Assembly: GCF_900215655.1 (NCBI RefSeq)
Contig: NZ_OBEN01000002.1
Coordinates: 62,001-126,000 of the forward strand
Direction: 5' to 3'
Length of the DNA stretch: 64,000 nt
Origin: Hydrogenobacter hydrogenophilus
GTDB lineage: Bacteria; Aquificota; Aquificia; Aquificales; Aquificaceae
The position numbers and the translations under genes were made by a program. Below the pieces are notes generated by a model. The model did no database searches. It was not told the origin of the DNA and worked only from the letters and a program-made list of their open reading frames with translations. Below are positions 34,902 through 44,200 of the stretch, one piece after another (positions within the stretch are counted from its first letter, which is position 1; the number at the start of each line of letters is the position of its first letter).

Positions 34902-35141
34902 ATGAAGAGAATCCTTATAATCGCCGTGCTATGCACACCTTTTTTGAGTTTTGCGGGCACAAATCATCCTGCACTGGATACTTTGTTAGAACTTTTAACG
35001 GAAAAGAACATCATAACACCGGAAGAAGCCATGAAGCTTTCTGAGCAGTTTCGCAAAGATATGGACGAAAGAAACAAAGAGATAGAGAGTATGATACAAA
35101 AAGCTGTGGAGAAAAATCTAAGTAAGGAGGTAAAACCATGA
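34902..35141 (+). CDS. Small exported protein in the pst operon
   Basis: This 79-residue protein has a signal peptide (MKRILIIAVLCTPFLSFA), then ALDTLLELLTEKNIITPEEAMKL and a charged helix. The mature start resembles the periplasmic coiled-coil head of phosphate-selective porins (OprP/OprO type), but the protein ends before any barrel. It overlaps pstS by 4 bases and has a good AGGAGG site. It could be a free-standing helix that trimerises near the transporter, or a shortened porin. The role is not known. Confidence 0.75.
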   Translation: MKRILIIAVLCTPFLSFAGTNHPALDTLLELLTEKNIITPEEAMKLSEQFRKDMDERNKEIESMIQKAVEKNLSKEVKP

Positions 35142-36133
35142 AAAAGACTACTTTAGCCCTTCTGACTTTTGGTACCATAACAATAGCCATGGAAATCACG
35201 GGAGCTGGAGCTACTTTCCCTCAACCCATCTACACAAGATGGGCTGCAGAGTTTTACAAAGCTACAGGCAACAAAGTAAACTATCAAGGTATAGGTTCTG
35301 GTGGTGGTATAAGGCAGATCATAAACAGAACTGTGGATTTTGGAGCCTCTGATGCACCACTGGAGCCAGAAGAACTAAACAAGCACGGTCTTCTGCAGTT
35401 TCCAACAGTTATAGGTGCTGTAGTGATAACCTATAACGTTCCTGAACTCGGAAAGACAGTACTGAACTTAGATGCCAAAGCTGTATGTGATGTATACATG
35501 GGTAAGATAAAAAAGTGGAATGACCCATACCTAAAACAGCTTAATCCTAATGTGAATCTACCAGACAGGTCCATAGTGGTGGTTCACAGGTCCGATGGCT
35601 CTGGTACTACTTGGATATTTACCAACTGGCTTTCCAAGACTTGTCCCGAGTGGAAAGAAAAAATAGGCTATGGTACTTCTGTCAAGTGGCCTACAGGAGT
35701 AGGCGGTAAAGGTAACCCCGGTGTTACAAATTATGTCAAAAGATCTCAAGGTGGTATAGGCTATGTGGAGTACATTTATGCAAAAGAAAACAACTTGCCT
35801 ATGGCAAGGATCAAAAACAGGGAAGGTGTGTTTGTAGAGCCCAGCATCAAAACGGTTCAATCAGCAGCATCATACGCTAAGTGGGACAAATCCAAACACT
35901 TTTACCAAGTGCTCACAGACCAACCCGGAAAAAATACCTATCCTATAGCGGGTGCCACCTTCATACTCCTTGCAAAGGATCAACCAGAAAGGTCTAAAAA
36001 AGCTACAACTTTCTTCAAGTGGGCTTATCAAAACGGAGACAAATATGCAGAGGAGCTACACTACATACCCATGCCCTCAAATGTGAAGAACATGATATTT
36101 GAATACTGGAAGGAACACGGTGTTGCTCCCTGA
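35138..36133 (+). CDS. pstS: Phosphate-binding protein PstS
   Basis: This 331-residue periplasmic binding protein has a signal peptide and then ITGAGATFPQPIYTRW, typical of PstS; GSGGGIRQI, DFGASDAPL, and the phosphate site VVHRSDGSGTTWIFTNWL. It captures phosphate for the PstCAB permease encoded next. It is translationally coupled to the small gene upstream and 12 bases from pstC. Confidence 0.97.
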   Translation: MKKTTLALLTFGTITIAMEITGAGATFPQPIYTRWAAEFYKATGNKVNYQGIGSGGGIRQIINRTVDFGASDAPLEPEELNKHGLLQFPTVIGAVVITYNVPELGKTVLNLDAKAVCDVYMGKIKKWNDPYLKQLNPNVNLPDRSIVVVHRSDGSGTTWIFTNWLSKTCPEWKEKIGYGTSVKWPTGVGGKGNPGVTNYVKRSQGGIGYVEYIYAKENNLPMARIKNREGVFVEPSIKTVQSAASYAKWDKSKHFYQVLTDQPGKNTYPIAGATFILLAKDQPERSKKATTFFKWAYQNGDKYAEELHYIPMPSNVKNMIFEYWKEHGVAP

Positions 36134-36145
36134 TGATGTTATAAT

Positions 36146-37123
36146 ATGCAGATAGTGAGCTCCGTAAAGGACAGAGCCAACAGTATCAAGATACGCGCTG
36201 GCAGGGTAGACAAGTTTGTAAAGATTTCCCTTGGCATATGGGCCCTCTTTGTGGGCCTTTTATTTCCTCTTATCGTAATCTTTATACTTTTTAAAGAGTC
36301 CAAATTAGCCATAGACACCTTTGGACTACTAAGATTCCTACTTAATCCCAATTGGGATCCTGTAGCTGGTGACTTTGGTGGACTTACCATGGTGGTAGGC
36401 ACCCTGACAAGCACCTTTCTGGCTATGCTCATAGCCGCTCCCGTTTCTTTAGGTATAGCCATATTTATAACAGAGCTTTCACCTAAGTGGCTAAAACCTA
36501 TTATATCCACCGCAGTAGAGCTCTTAGCTGCAATACCCAGCATCATATACGGTATGTGGGGTTTCTTGGTACTTGCTCCAGTAATGGGTGATAAAGTAGA
36601 ACCTTGGCTACAGGATAAACTGAGCCATTTACCTATAATAGGTCAGTTATTTTCTGGCATACCCACTGGGGTAGACGTGTTAACAACGAGTTTGGTGCTA
36701 TCCATCATGATCATACCCTTCATGGCTTCTGTAGTAAGGGATAGCTTTAATATGGTTCCTTCCATTATGAAGGAGTCTGCGTATGGCCTTGGTGCAACCC
36801 AGTGGGAGGTTATAAGACACGTGGTCATACCTTACACGGCAAGTGGCATAGCAGGCGGCCTCATCTTAGCTACTGGTAGAGCCTTAGGTGAGACCATGGC
36901 AGTGACCTTTGTTGCTGGAAACAACCCTCAGATACCCAAGTCCTTGTTTGATTCTTTTACCACCATAACTGTAGCTCTTGCCAACCAATTTACCGAAGCG
37001 GACACAGGACTGTATTTATCCTCTCTGTACTTGCTGGCATTTATTCTCTTTTTGATCTCTTTCATTCTTCTTGCTGTTGCTAAGTATATGATATTACGCT
37101 TAGAAAAGAGGTGGAAGACATGA
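36146..37123 (+). CDS. pstC: Phosphate ABC permease PstC
   Basis: This 325-residue inner-membrane protein has six or so helices. The permease signature EAA loop is ESAYGLGATQWEVIRHVVIPYTASGIAGG, and AAIPSIIYGMWGF and GRALGETMAV are PstC-typical. It pairs with PstA to form the phosphate channel. Its TGA overlaps the pstA ATG. Confidence 0.96.
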   Translation: MQIVSSVKDRANSIKIRAGRVDKFVKISLGIWALFVGLLFPLIVIFILFKESKLAIDTFGLLRFLLNPNWDPVAGDFGGLTMVVGTLTSTFLAMLIAAPVSLGIAIFITELSPKWLKPIISTAVELLAAIPSIIYGMWGFLVLAPVMGDKVEPWLQDKLSHLPIIGQLFSGIPTGVDVLTTSLVLSIMIIPFMASVVRDSFNMVPSIMKESAYGLGATQWEVIRHVVIPYTASGIAGGLILATGRALGETMAVTFVAGNNPQIPKSLFDSFTTITVALANQFTEADTGLYLSSLYLLAFILFLISFILLAVAKYMILRLEKRWKT

Positions 37124-38007
37124 AGACCTACAGAAAATTTTTAAACTTCTTCATGCTCAGTCTCTCTACCTTTATGGCGGTGTACGGTATATTCTGGCTT
37201 TTTTGGATACTATACTCCTTGTTTGTTAACGGCTTTAAGTACCTAAAACCAGAGCTTATATACTTAGATCCTACACCCACAGGCGTAGAGGGAGGTGGTC
37301 TAAGACATGCGTTCGTAGGACACCTTATACTTACATCTCTTGGTACGCTTATAGGTGTTCCCATAGGTATAGCTGCAGGCATATTTTTTTCTGAGTATGC
37401 GAGACACAGCAGGCTATTTGTAATCTTCAGACAGATAACGGACATAATGGTAAGCACACCTTCTATAGTGATAGGTGCGGTGGTTTATGCCCTTTTGGTA
37501 AAGCCTCTTGGACACTTCAATGGTCTTGCCGGTGCAGTTGCTCTTGCATTGCTTATGATACCAGTCATAGCTATAACCACAGATGAGATGTTAAAGCTGG
37601 TACCTCAGCAGATGAGAGAGGCAGCATACGCCTTAGGTGCCTATCAGTGGCAGGTTATAAAGAGCGTCATTCTCAGAGCGGCTAAGGTAGGCATACTTAC
37701 AGGCGTGCTACTAGGAGTAGCCAGGATATCAGGAGAGACCGCTCCCCTTCTATTTACTTCTTTTAACAACGCTTACATGAACCTGAACCTTATGAAACCT
37801 ATGGCTTCCCTTACCGTTACCATGTTTGATTATGTTATGGGACCCTACCAATACTGGCACGAGCAAGCGTGGGCAGCAGCTTTTGTACTCACCATGGGTG
37901 TGCTTCTGCTTTCAATAACAGCTAAACTTGTGTTACACGGAAATCTACTAAGACCCTTAACATACATAGTTCGTTCTTTCACAAGGAGTAAAGACAAGGA
38001 GGAGTAA
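37120..38007 (+). CDS. pstA: Phosphate ABC permease PstA
   Basis: This 295-residue permease has STPSIVIGAVVYALLV, the EAA loop EAAYALGAYQWQVIKSVILRAAKVG, and ARISGETAPLLFT. The ATG at 37120 overlaps the pstC stop (ATGA); a GTG nine bases earlier is less likely. It is the PstC partner in the phosphate importer. Confidence 0.96.
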   Translation: MKTYRKFLNFFMLSLSTFMAVYGIFWLFWILYSLFVNGFKYLKPELIYLDPTPTGVEGGGLRHAFVGHLILTSLGTLIGVPIGIAAGIFFSEYARHSRLFVIFRQITDIMVSTPSIVIGAVVYALLVKPLGHFNGLAGAVALALLMIPVIAITTDEMLKLVPQQMREAAYALGAYQWQVIKSVILRAAKVGILTGVLLGVARISGETAPLLFTSFNNAYMNLNLMKPMASLTVTMFDYVMGPYQYWHEQAWAAAFVLTMGVLLLSITAKLVLHGNLLRPLTYIVRSFTRSKDKEE

Positions 38008-38011
38008 GTAG

Positions 38012-38785
38012 ATGCCCGAAGTTATGACCCTTTTGAAAGAGAGGATGAAGGTAGTAAATCTGAGCTTTTATTACGGAAAAAACCAGGCTCTAAAAAACAT
38101 AAACATACCCATATACGACAAAAAAATAACCGCACTAATAGGTCCGTCTGGGTGTGGGAAGACCACTTTGTTGAGGTGTTTTAATAGAATGCATGATTTG
38201 TATCCGGGAAATAGGTACGAGGGAGATATACTTCTTGATAATAAGAGCATATTTGACAGAGATGTGGATCTTATAGACCTAAGGAGTAGAGTAGGTATGG
38301 TGTTTCAAAAGCCTACCCCCTTCCCCATGTCCATATTTGATAATGTAGCTTTTGGACTGAGACTAAAAGGTATAAAAGGAAGCGAGCTAAAGGACAGAGT
38401 AGAGCAGGCCTTGAAGGATTCAGCTCTTTGGGATGAAGTAAAAGACAGGTTAAAGGAAAGTGCCTTTTCCCTATCGGGAGGACAACAGCAAAGACTGTGC
38501 ATAGCAAGAGCTATAGCGGTTGAGCCTGAGGTTCTTCTCTTTGACGAGCCTACCTCAGCACTTGACCCCATATCCACCGCAAAGATAGAGGAACTCATAG
38601 TAGAACTCAAAAAGAGGATAACCATAGTCATAGTCACTCACAACATGCAACAGGCTGCAAGAATATCCGATTACACGGGCTTTATGTATCTTGGTGAGCT
38701 TATAGAGTTTAACTACACGGAGAAGATATTCACAAAGCCAGATAAAAAGCTCACAGAGGATTACATAACTGGCAGATTTGGATAA
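38012..38785 (+). CDS. pstB: Phosphate ABC ATPase PstB
   Basis: This 257-residue ABC ATPase has Walker [28 protein letters not shown] (PstB hallmark), signature [13 protein letters not shown], Walker [13 protein letters not shown] and the H-loop VTHNMQQA. It powers PstCA. No phoU follows; the next gene is tRNA-Ser. Confidence 0.97.
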   Translation: MPEVMTLLKERMKVVNLSFYYGKNQALKNINIPIYDKKITALIGPSGCGKTTLLRCFNRMHDLYPGNRYEGDILLDNKSIFDRDVDLIDLRSRVGMVFQKPTPFPMSIFDNVAFGLRLKGIKGSELKDRVEQALKDSALWDEVKDRLKESAFSLSGGQQQRLCIARAIAVEPEVLLFDEPTSALDPISTAKIEELIVELKKRITIVIVTHNMQQAARISDYTGFMYLGELIEFNYTEKIFTKPDKKLTEDYITGRFG

Positions 38786-38801
38786 GCTATAATTAATATC
38801 A

Positions 38802-38889
38802 GGCGAGGTGCCGGAGTGGACGAACGGGGCGGTCTCGAAAATCGCTGTGGGTTCAAAGCCCACCGGGGGTTCGAATCCCTCCCTCGCCG
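38802..38889 (+). tRNA. tRNA-Ser (anticodon CGA)
   Basis: This class II tRNA of 88 bases has acceptor GGCGAGG/CCTCGCC, anticodon loop CTCGAAA with CGA, a long variable arm (CTGTGGG...CCCACCG) and T-loop GGTTCGAATCC. It reads UCG. CCA is not encoded. A second serine tRNA (GGA) is at 21380-21469. Confidence 0.97.
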
Positions 38890-38901
38890 TAAGGGAAGAA
38901 G

Positions 38902-39474
38902 ATGAGTTATTTGGTAAGAGAAATAAAACCTCACTTTGAAAGAAGCATACAGCCAGTATTGACTGTGCTTACAAGAGCGCATATAAATCCCAACACAATA
39001 ACTCTTCTGGGTTTAGTCCTTGTCATAGTAGGCTCTGTCCTTCTTTACAGGCACATGTACTTTTGGAGTTTTGCATTCCTCGCTTTAGGTGGCCTTGCAG
39101 ATGCCATAGATGGCTCCCTTGCGCGAAAAAACGGAACTAAAAGCGATTTTGGTGCCTTTTTAGACTCCCTTGTAGACCGATTTTCTGACGCTTCACCTTT
39201 CATAGCCATTAGCCTCTCAGCAGAGGAAGATTACTTATCTTTCTTGTCCCTACTTGCTTTGGTATTCTCTTTTGGGGTAAGTTACGCAAAAGCAAGAGCT
39301 GAAGGTCTTGGATATACTCTAAATGTGGGAACTTTTGAAAGAACAGAAAGATGGCTAACATTACTTGTAGGGATAGCTCTTAACATGATAGAAATATCTA
39401 TCCTTGTTATACTTTTTGGTTCTCTTATAACGGTACTTCAGAGAGTTTTTGCCTTCAAAAGACAGTTAAAATAG
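38902..39474 (+). CDS. CDP-alcohol phosphatidyltransferase
   Basis: This 190-residue integral membrane enzyme of the CDP-alcohol phosphotransferase family has motif DAIDGSLARKNGTKSDFGAFLDSLVDRFSD (D-G-x2-A-R...G-x3-D-x3-D). It transfers a phosphatidyl group from CDP-diacylglycerol, as PgsA or a phosphatidylinositol-phosphate synthase does; the acceptor alcohol is not readable. It lies 12 bases after tRNA-Ser and may be cotranscribed with rpe. Confidence 0.9.
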   Translation: MSYLVREIKPHFERSIQPVLTVLTRAHINPNTITLLGLVLVIVGSVLLYRHMYFWSFAFLALGGLADAIDGSLARKNGTKSDFGAFLDSLVDRFSDASPFIAISLSAEEDYLSFLSLLALVFSFGVSYAKARAEGLGYTLNVGTFERTERWLTLLVGIALNMIEISILVILFGSLITVLQRVFAFKRQLK

Positions 39475-39478
39475 TAGT

Positions 39479-40147
39479 ATGAAACTCCTTGCACCTTCTG
39501 TGCTTTCTGCAGACTTTTGGAAATTGGGTGAGCAAATAGAGGCGGTAGTAAGAGGTGGTGCGGACCTTATACACCTTGATGTGATGGATGGGCATTTTGT
39601 TCCCAACATAACCTTTGGTCCTGTCCTCGTAGAAAGCATAAGAAGACACTGTAAACTACCCTTAGATGTACATCTCATGATAGAAAATGCGGATAGATAC
39701 ATACCTGAGTTTGTAAGGGCAGGAGCCAATTGGGTAAGTGTGCACATAGAGAACAACCCACACATCCACAGGACATTACAACTGATAAAAGACCTGGGTG
39801 CCAAAGCAGGTGTGGTAATAAACCCGGGAACTTCTCTGTATGCTATAGAGGAGGCCCTTCATTATGCAGATTTTGTCTTGCTTATGTCTGTGAATCCAGG
39901 TTTTGGTGGACAGAAGTTTATAGAGAGATCCATAGACAGGCTTAAAAAACTCAGGCAGATGGTCAACAGCATAAATCCCAATATCCTTATAGAGATTGAC
40001 GGCGGTATAAAGGAAGAGAACATAAAGCAGGTAGCACTTGCTGGAGCGGATGTGTTTGTAATAGGCTCGGGTATATTCTCCTATGAGAATATAGAAGAGC
40101 AGACAAGAAGGATAAAGGAAAAACTCATCTCCTTAGAGGCAGTGTAA
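39479..40147 (+). CDS. rpe: Ribulose-phosphate 3-epimerase
   Basis: This 222-residue TIM barrel has LAPSVLSADF, HLDVMDGHFVPNITFGP, LDVHLMIEN, VLLMSVNPGFGGQKFI and EIDGGI, all Rpe signatures with metal-binding His/Asp. It interconverts ribulose-5-phosphate and xylulose-5-phosphate. TAAAAT sits six bases before the ATG and no Shine-Dalgarno site is visible. It overlaps convergent lptD by 23 bases. Confidence 0.97.
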   Translation: MKLLAPSVLSADFWKLGEQIEAVVRGGADLIHLDVMDGHFVPNITFGPVLVESIRRHCKLPLDVHLMIENADRYIPEFVRAGANWVSVHIENNPHIHRTLQLIKDLGAKAGVVINPGTSLYAIEEALHYADFVLLMSVNPGFGGQKFIERSIDRLKKLRQMVNSINPNILIEIDGGIKEENIKQVALAGADVFVIGSGIFSYENIEEQTRRIKEKLISLEAV

Positions 40148-42110
40148 GTTTTTGCAGATCAAACACATTGAAGGTCAAAAATACCTCCTTTATGTACTTC
40201 TTCCTGTTGCCATCGTAGTTATCTTTTAAAAGCAAGCCAAAACTCCAACACGCACCCGCGTAATCTAACCTTATCTGCCTCAAAAGATCCTTGTTGCTCC
40301 TGTTATCGTGTATTAGCCCAAAGGTCATGGTTATGTTTTTGTAAGAAGAATTTGCGGAAATAAGGAGTTGGTCATTGAGTCTGTTTCCCGAAATATCTTT
40401 TGACTGCACATAACCTAAGGTAATATTAGATGGTTTTAAATAAATGTTAAGATAAGTAGTGTTATTTAAGATCTGAGTATGATTTGGATCGTAAAGAACG
40501 TCGCTGTTTAAATTCACAAAAGGGAAAGGGAATAACGAAATTATGCTTCTTACGGGAACAAATTTTTTATTTATCTGTTGTCCACCAAAAGAAAAGCTCT
40601 CCAAGAAGCTATATCCTCCTTCTAAGTACCAGCTCAAAACCTGTCTTCCTTTGTAAAAGGTGTAGTTTCTGAAGGTAAGCCTGAGGGTATTCTCTTTATC
40701 TATGCTGTCAAGGTTGTCAAATCTTGGATTGTTATAACCCTTTGGTCTGTAGCTGTAGGAAAGTTCCAAAACATTTTTAAGGTCTAAGTCTTTCCACTTT
40801 TTATCAAAGAAAAAAGGTAAGCGCTCGCTCAGGTGAACAGTGGAAAAGCTTTTGTCTGTGTTGGATAAGTTAGATGAAAAATAAAAACCTTCTTCAAAAG
40901 TCAAAGTAGAGTATATAACTCTGCCAAATACATTCAGTGGAAGAGCTATTTGAGGAAATAACAACACTCTGTGGGCTCTTGGTCCTACTTCTCTATAAAA
41001 GTTAGTGTAATTGAAGGTTGCATTAAAGTAAAGTTTTCCAAAAAGCTGTCTGTCTTTGTAATACAAACCTATCTCTGGCAATCTTTGAAGTGTTTGCTTG
41101 TTGTTTGGCGAAGTAGTGTCGTAAAATCTCTCCGCATTGAAGTTAAATAAAATGCTATCAGTATCCTTAGTGTAAGAAATGTAAGATGTTAAGTAAGGAA
41201 TAGTCTTGTCTTTGGTGTGTAAATAAACATCCTGAAGAAAGTAAGGGTCAGATGCTGTATCAAGCCCGGCTTTTAAATTACCAAGATCTAAGTCAAACTT
41301 TATCCTGTATCTGTTTTCCCTAAAAGTGCTAAGGTCTCTTCCTTCCCACCACCTGCCGGGAGGAGTAGGCTCTTTGTATAGGCTTACATCTGCGTACACA
41401 TCTTTCTTTTTTGATATAGCCTGCCTGTATTCCAGAGAAAGCCCCGATGCTTGCTTATCTCTGATGTCAAGGGTAAGAGTGGCGTCTTTGTCTTGTGATA
41501 TAGCCCAGTATATGGGTTGCTGGTATATAAAAGTGTTGTATGTATTGGAGCCTATAACAGGAGGTAAGAGTCCCGAGCGCCTATCACCTACAGGAAATAC
41601 AGAAAAAGGTAAGTAAGCAATAGGGAGCTTAAAAAGCCTCAGTGAGTTATTGTAAGAAAACACATACTTTTCAGTCACTTTGGCATGGGAGAAACATAGT
41701 GTCATCTCCTTTCTGCTTGGTGGGCATGTGGTTATGTCTCCTTTCTCAACATAATAAACTTCTTTATCTTTATCTACTCGCTGTGCAGTAATGTAAAACT
41801 TTTCAAACCGTCCGTTAGTATCCAAAAAATATCCCGTGTCCTCTCTAAGGTTCAAAAAAGCAATCCTGCCCCACGCCTCAATCCTACCATCAAAGGACTT
41901 AACGTAAACATTTCCTTCAGCATAAACCTCCTTAGTTTCCGGATTATACCTAACATAATCTGCCTCTAAGTAGTATTTTTCGTAATAAGCCTGTACACGA
42001 CCTTTCGCTATGAGCGTTTTGTCAGGCAACCTTTCAAGGTAGTCAGAAAATATCTCTGCAGAAAAGGCAAAGGATGTGCATAATGCGAGAATAATCCCCG
42101 TCCTTAACAC
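40125..42110 (-). CDS. lptD: LPS-assembly outer-membrane protein LptD
   Basis: The protein has 661 residues and a signal peptide (TGIILALCTSFAFS). An N-terminal OstA/LptA-like beta-jellyroll follows (AKGRVQAYYEKYYLEADYVRYN then EVYAEGNVYVKS), then a long barrel with many aromatic strand ends. LptD with LptE places LPS in the outer leaflet. It is shorter than the enterobacterial protein (about 780) but similar in plan. The strands near the C-terminus (YAGACWSFGLLLKDNY) match the family. Confidence 0.92.
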   Translation of the reverse strand: MLRTGIILALCTSFAFSAEIFSDYLERLPDKTLIAKGRVQAYYEKYYLEADYVRYNPETKEVYAEGNVYVKSFDGRIEAWGRIAFLNLREDTGYFLDTNGRFEKFYITAQRVDKDKEVYYVEKGDITTCPPSRKEMTLCFSHAKVTEKYVFSYNNSLRLFKLPIAYLPFSVFPVGDRRSGLLPPVIGSNTYNTFIYQQPIYWAISQDKDATLTLDIRDKQASGLSLEYRQAISKKKDVYADVSLYKEPTPPGRWWEGRDLSTFRENRYRIKFDLDLGNLKAGLDTASDPYFLQDVYLHTKDKTIPYLTSYISYTKDTDSILFNFNAERFYDTTSPNNKQTLQRLPEIGLYYKDRQLFGKLYFNATFNYTNFYREVGPRAHRVLLFPQIALPLNVFGRVIYSTLTFEEGFYFSSNLSNTDKSFSTVHLSERLPFFFDKKWKDLDLKNVLELSYSYRPKGYNNPRFDNLDSIDKENTLRLTFRNYTFYKGRQVLSWYLEGGYSFLESFSFGGQQINKKFVPVRSIISLFPFPFVNLNSDVLYDPNHTQILNNTTYLNIYLKPSNITLGYVQSKDISGNRLNDQLLISANSSYKNITMTFGLIHDNRSNKDLLRQIRLDYAGACWSFGLLLKDNYDGNRKKYIKEVFLTFNVFDLQKLTLPLRR

Positions 42111-42148
42111 TTGAATATTATACGCTACGGTCTAAATTTAAAAAACGA

Positions 42149-42182
42149 TTGATATTCTTATTGTATTATGGTAGAATATCAA
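42149..42182 (+). promoter_or_regulatory. Promoter embedded in a perfect inverted repeat upstream of arsR
   Basis: TTGATATTC (42149-42157) and its exact inverse GAATATCAA (42174-42182) flank 16 bases. The -35 TTGATA (42149-42154) lies within the left arm and the -10 TAGAAT (42172-42177) overlaps the right arm, 17 bases apart. A repressor bound here would block RNA polymerase, fitting autoregulation by the adjacent ArsR protein. Confidence 0.7.
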
Positions 42183-42199
42183 CATATGAGGTGAAAAAA

Positions 42200-42487
42200 A
42201 TGGTAGAGGTGCTTTCTGAAGATAAGTTAGAAGCTTGGGCAGAATTTTTGAAAGCTCTGGCGCATCCTATAAGGCTCAGGATCATCTCAGTACTTATTGA
42301 AGGCAGACAGTGTGTAAAAAACCTGAGTGAGCTTTTGAACACTTCACAACCTAATGTATCTCAACACCTTAGTGTCTTGAGAAGTAAAGGTATAGTAGGT
42401 TGTAAGAGAGATGGTTCCATAGTGTGCTACTATATCAAAGATGAAAGAGTGTTAGAGATCTACAAAATTCTCAGTAAGGAGGTTTAG
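42200..42487 (+). CDS. ArsR-family winged-helix repressor
   Basis: This 95-residue dimeric repressor has [17 protein letters not shown], the recognition helix [19 protein letters not shown] and a beta-wing [12 protein letters not shown]. It has three cysteines (C38, C68, C76), which could sense metal or thiol state; there is no ELCVCDL motif of classical ArsR. The start at 42200 follows GAGGTG. It is the first gene of an operon with thioredoxin and thioredoxin reductase, so a redox or persulfide role is likely (inference). Confidence 0.9.
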   Translation: MVEVLSEDKLEAWAEFLKALAHPIRLRIISVLIEGRQCVKNLSELLNTSQPNVSQHLSVLRSKGIVGCKRDGSIVCYYIKDERVLEIYKILSKEV

Positions 42488-42488
42488 A

Positions 42489-42809
42489 ATGGGTGTGATA
42501 GTACTTAATGAGAGCAACTGGCATACTGAAGTGATAAACTCTGACAAGCCAGTTGTAGTGGACTTTTGGGCACCTTGGTGTGGTCCTTGTAGGATCATAG
42601 CACCCATTATAGAAGAACTTGCTATGGAACTGGGCGACAAAGTTAAGTTTGGTAAGCTAAACACAGATGAAAACCCAAACATAGCCATGCAGTACGGTAT
42701 AAGAGCTATACCTACCATAATGCTTTTCTATAAGGGTGAGGTGGCGGACACAAGAATAGGGGTCCAGCCTAAGGAAGCTCTCAAGCAGATGATACTTAGT
42801 CACATCTGA
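42489..42809 (+). CDS. trxA: Thioredoxin
   Basis: This 106-residue protein has the WCGPC active site ([16 protein letters not shown]), [22 protein letters not shown] with the cis-proline, and F/Y-KGE. It is a general disulfide reductant, reduced by the next gene's product. It starts one base after arsR and overlaps trxB by one base. Confidence 0.97.
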   Translation: MGVIVLNESNWHTEVINSDKPVVVDFWAPWCGPCRIIAPIIEELAMELGDKVKFGKLNTDENPNIAMQYGIRAIPTIMLFYKGEVADTRIGVQPKEALKQMILSHI

Positions 42810-43750
42810 TGGTGGAGATCTCCGAAGACATCCTTTACGACTGCATCATCGTAGGTGGTGGTCCTGCGGGTCTTACCGCAGGTCTTTACTGTGCGAGGGC
42901 AAAACTAAATACCCTTCTGCTTGAAAAGGGGACCATAGGCGGACAGATAGCCATAACAGACCTTGTAGAAAACTATCCGGGATTTCCAGAAGGTATAAGC
43001 GGTAAAGAGCTATCTTTGAGGTTCAAAGCTCAAGCAGAAAGATTTGGGCTAAAAGTGGTCAAAGCGGAAGCGGTAAAGTTAGAGAAGGAAGGTAAGGAGA
43101 TATTTATTCATCTGAGAAATGATCAGTTAATTAGAGCAAAAACCGTTATTATAGCATCAGGCTCTAATCCAAGAAGGCTTGGGGTTCCGGGAGAAAGCGA
43201 ATTTTTAAACAGAGGAGTGTCTTACTGTGCCACCTGTGATGGAGCTCTCTTTGAAGGCTCTCCTATAGCGGTTATTGGTGGTGGTGATTCTGCAACACAA
43301 GAAGCTCTTTTTCTCACAAGGTTTGGTAGCGTAGTTTATCTCATACACAGAAGGGATACATTAAGAGCGCAAAAACACCTGCAGGAAAAAGTCTTTTCCA
43401 ATCCTAAGATAAGGTTTATTCCTGATACTGTGGTGGAGGAAATAAAAGGAAACCATGCTGTTGAAAAACTTATACTCAAGAACACAAAAACGGGTCAAAT
43501 GTCTGAGTTAGCGGTGGAAGGTGTGTTCATATTCATAGGTTTGGAACCCAACACAGGCTTTTTGAAAGGTTTCGTTGAGCTTGACGAGAATGGGTATGTG
43601 ATAACTGATGAGAGGATGAGAACTAATGTAGAGGGAGTGTTTGCGGCAGGAGATTGTAGAAAGGGCTCAACGGGTCAGGTAGCTGTTGCGGTAGGTGAGG
43701 GATGTATTGCAGCTATAGAAGCGGAAAAGTATATAGAGCATAACTTTTAA
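42809..43750 (+). CDS. trxB: Thioredoxin reductase
   Basis: This 313-residue low-molecular-weight reductase has FAD site GGGPAGLTAGLY, redox pair CATC (YCATCDGALF), NAD(P) site GGGDSATQEA and C-terminal GVFAAGDCR. The NAD(P) region has HRRD, close to the HRRxxxR that favours NADPH. It works with the TrxA made from the same operon. Confidence 0.96.
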   Translation: MVEISEDILYDCIIVGGGPAGLTAGLYCARAKLNTLLLEKGTIGGQIAITDLVENYPGFPEGISGKELSLRFKAQAERFGLKVVKAEAVKLEKEGKEIFIHLRNDQLIRAKTVIIASGSNPRRLGVPGESEFLNRGVSYCATCDGALFEGSPIAVIGGGDSATQEALFLTRFGSVVYLIHRRDTLRAQKHLQEKVFSNPKIRFIPDTVVEEIKGNHAVEKLILKNTKTGQMSELAVEGVFIFIGLEPNTGFLKGFVELDENGYVITDERMRTNVEGVFAAGDCRKGSTGQVAVAVGEGCIAAIEAEKYIEHNF

Positions 43751-43753
43751 CTT

Positions 43754-44164
43754 ATGGAAAAACCTAAGACACCCTTTCTTGCAGTAGATGGCATAGTAAG
43801 GCTTTGGGAAGGAAATTTTTTCAAAGGTATAGTGCTCATAGAGAGGTTATATCCACCTTACGGATTTGCCCTGCCAGGTGGGTTTGTGGAGATAGGGGAA
43901 ACTGTAGAACAAGCTATACTCAGGGAGGTAAAAGAAGAGACTAGTCTGGATGCAAACATAAAAAGATTATTTGGAGTTTATTCTCACCCCGAACGAGATC
44001 CCAGATTTCATGTAGTGTCGTTGGTCTTCCTTCTTGATGCGTGGGGCAAACCCCATGCGAGCAGTGATGCCAAGAAGGTTTATGTCGTAAAACTTGAGGA
44101 TATACCCTTTGAAAAATTAGTTTTTGACCACAAGCAGATACTTTTGGACTTCATTAGGAGTTAG
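43754..44164 (+). CDS. Nudix hydrolase
   Basis: This 136-residue protein has the Nudix box GFVEIGETVEQAILREVKEETSLD (G-x5-E-x7-REUxEE). The compact size and YPPYGFALPGG fit ADP-ribose pyrophosphatase or NADH-pyrophosphatase-like members; the substrate is undetermined. It lies 3 bases after trxB in the redox operon. Confidence 0.88.
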   Translation: MEKPKTPFLAVDGIVRLWEGNFFKGIVLIERLYPPYGFALPGGFVEIGETVEQAILREVKEETSLDANIKRLFGVYSHPERDPRFHVVSLVFLLDAWGKPHASSDAKKVYVVKLEDIPFEKLVFDHKQILLDFIRS

Positions 44165-44200
44165 GTAGTAATTTAAAAAATAAAGGAGGAAAATAAAGTC

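Noticed and set aside
38555-38982. Minus-strand frames across pstB and tRNA-Ser
   Set aside because: They run antisense through a clear ABC ATPase and a tRNA gene and have no coding features.
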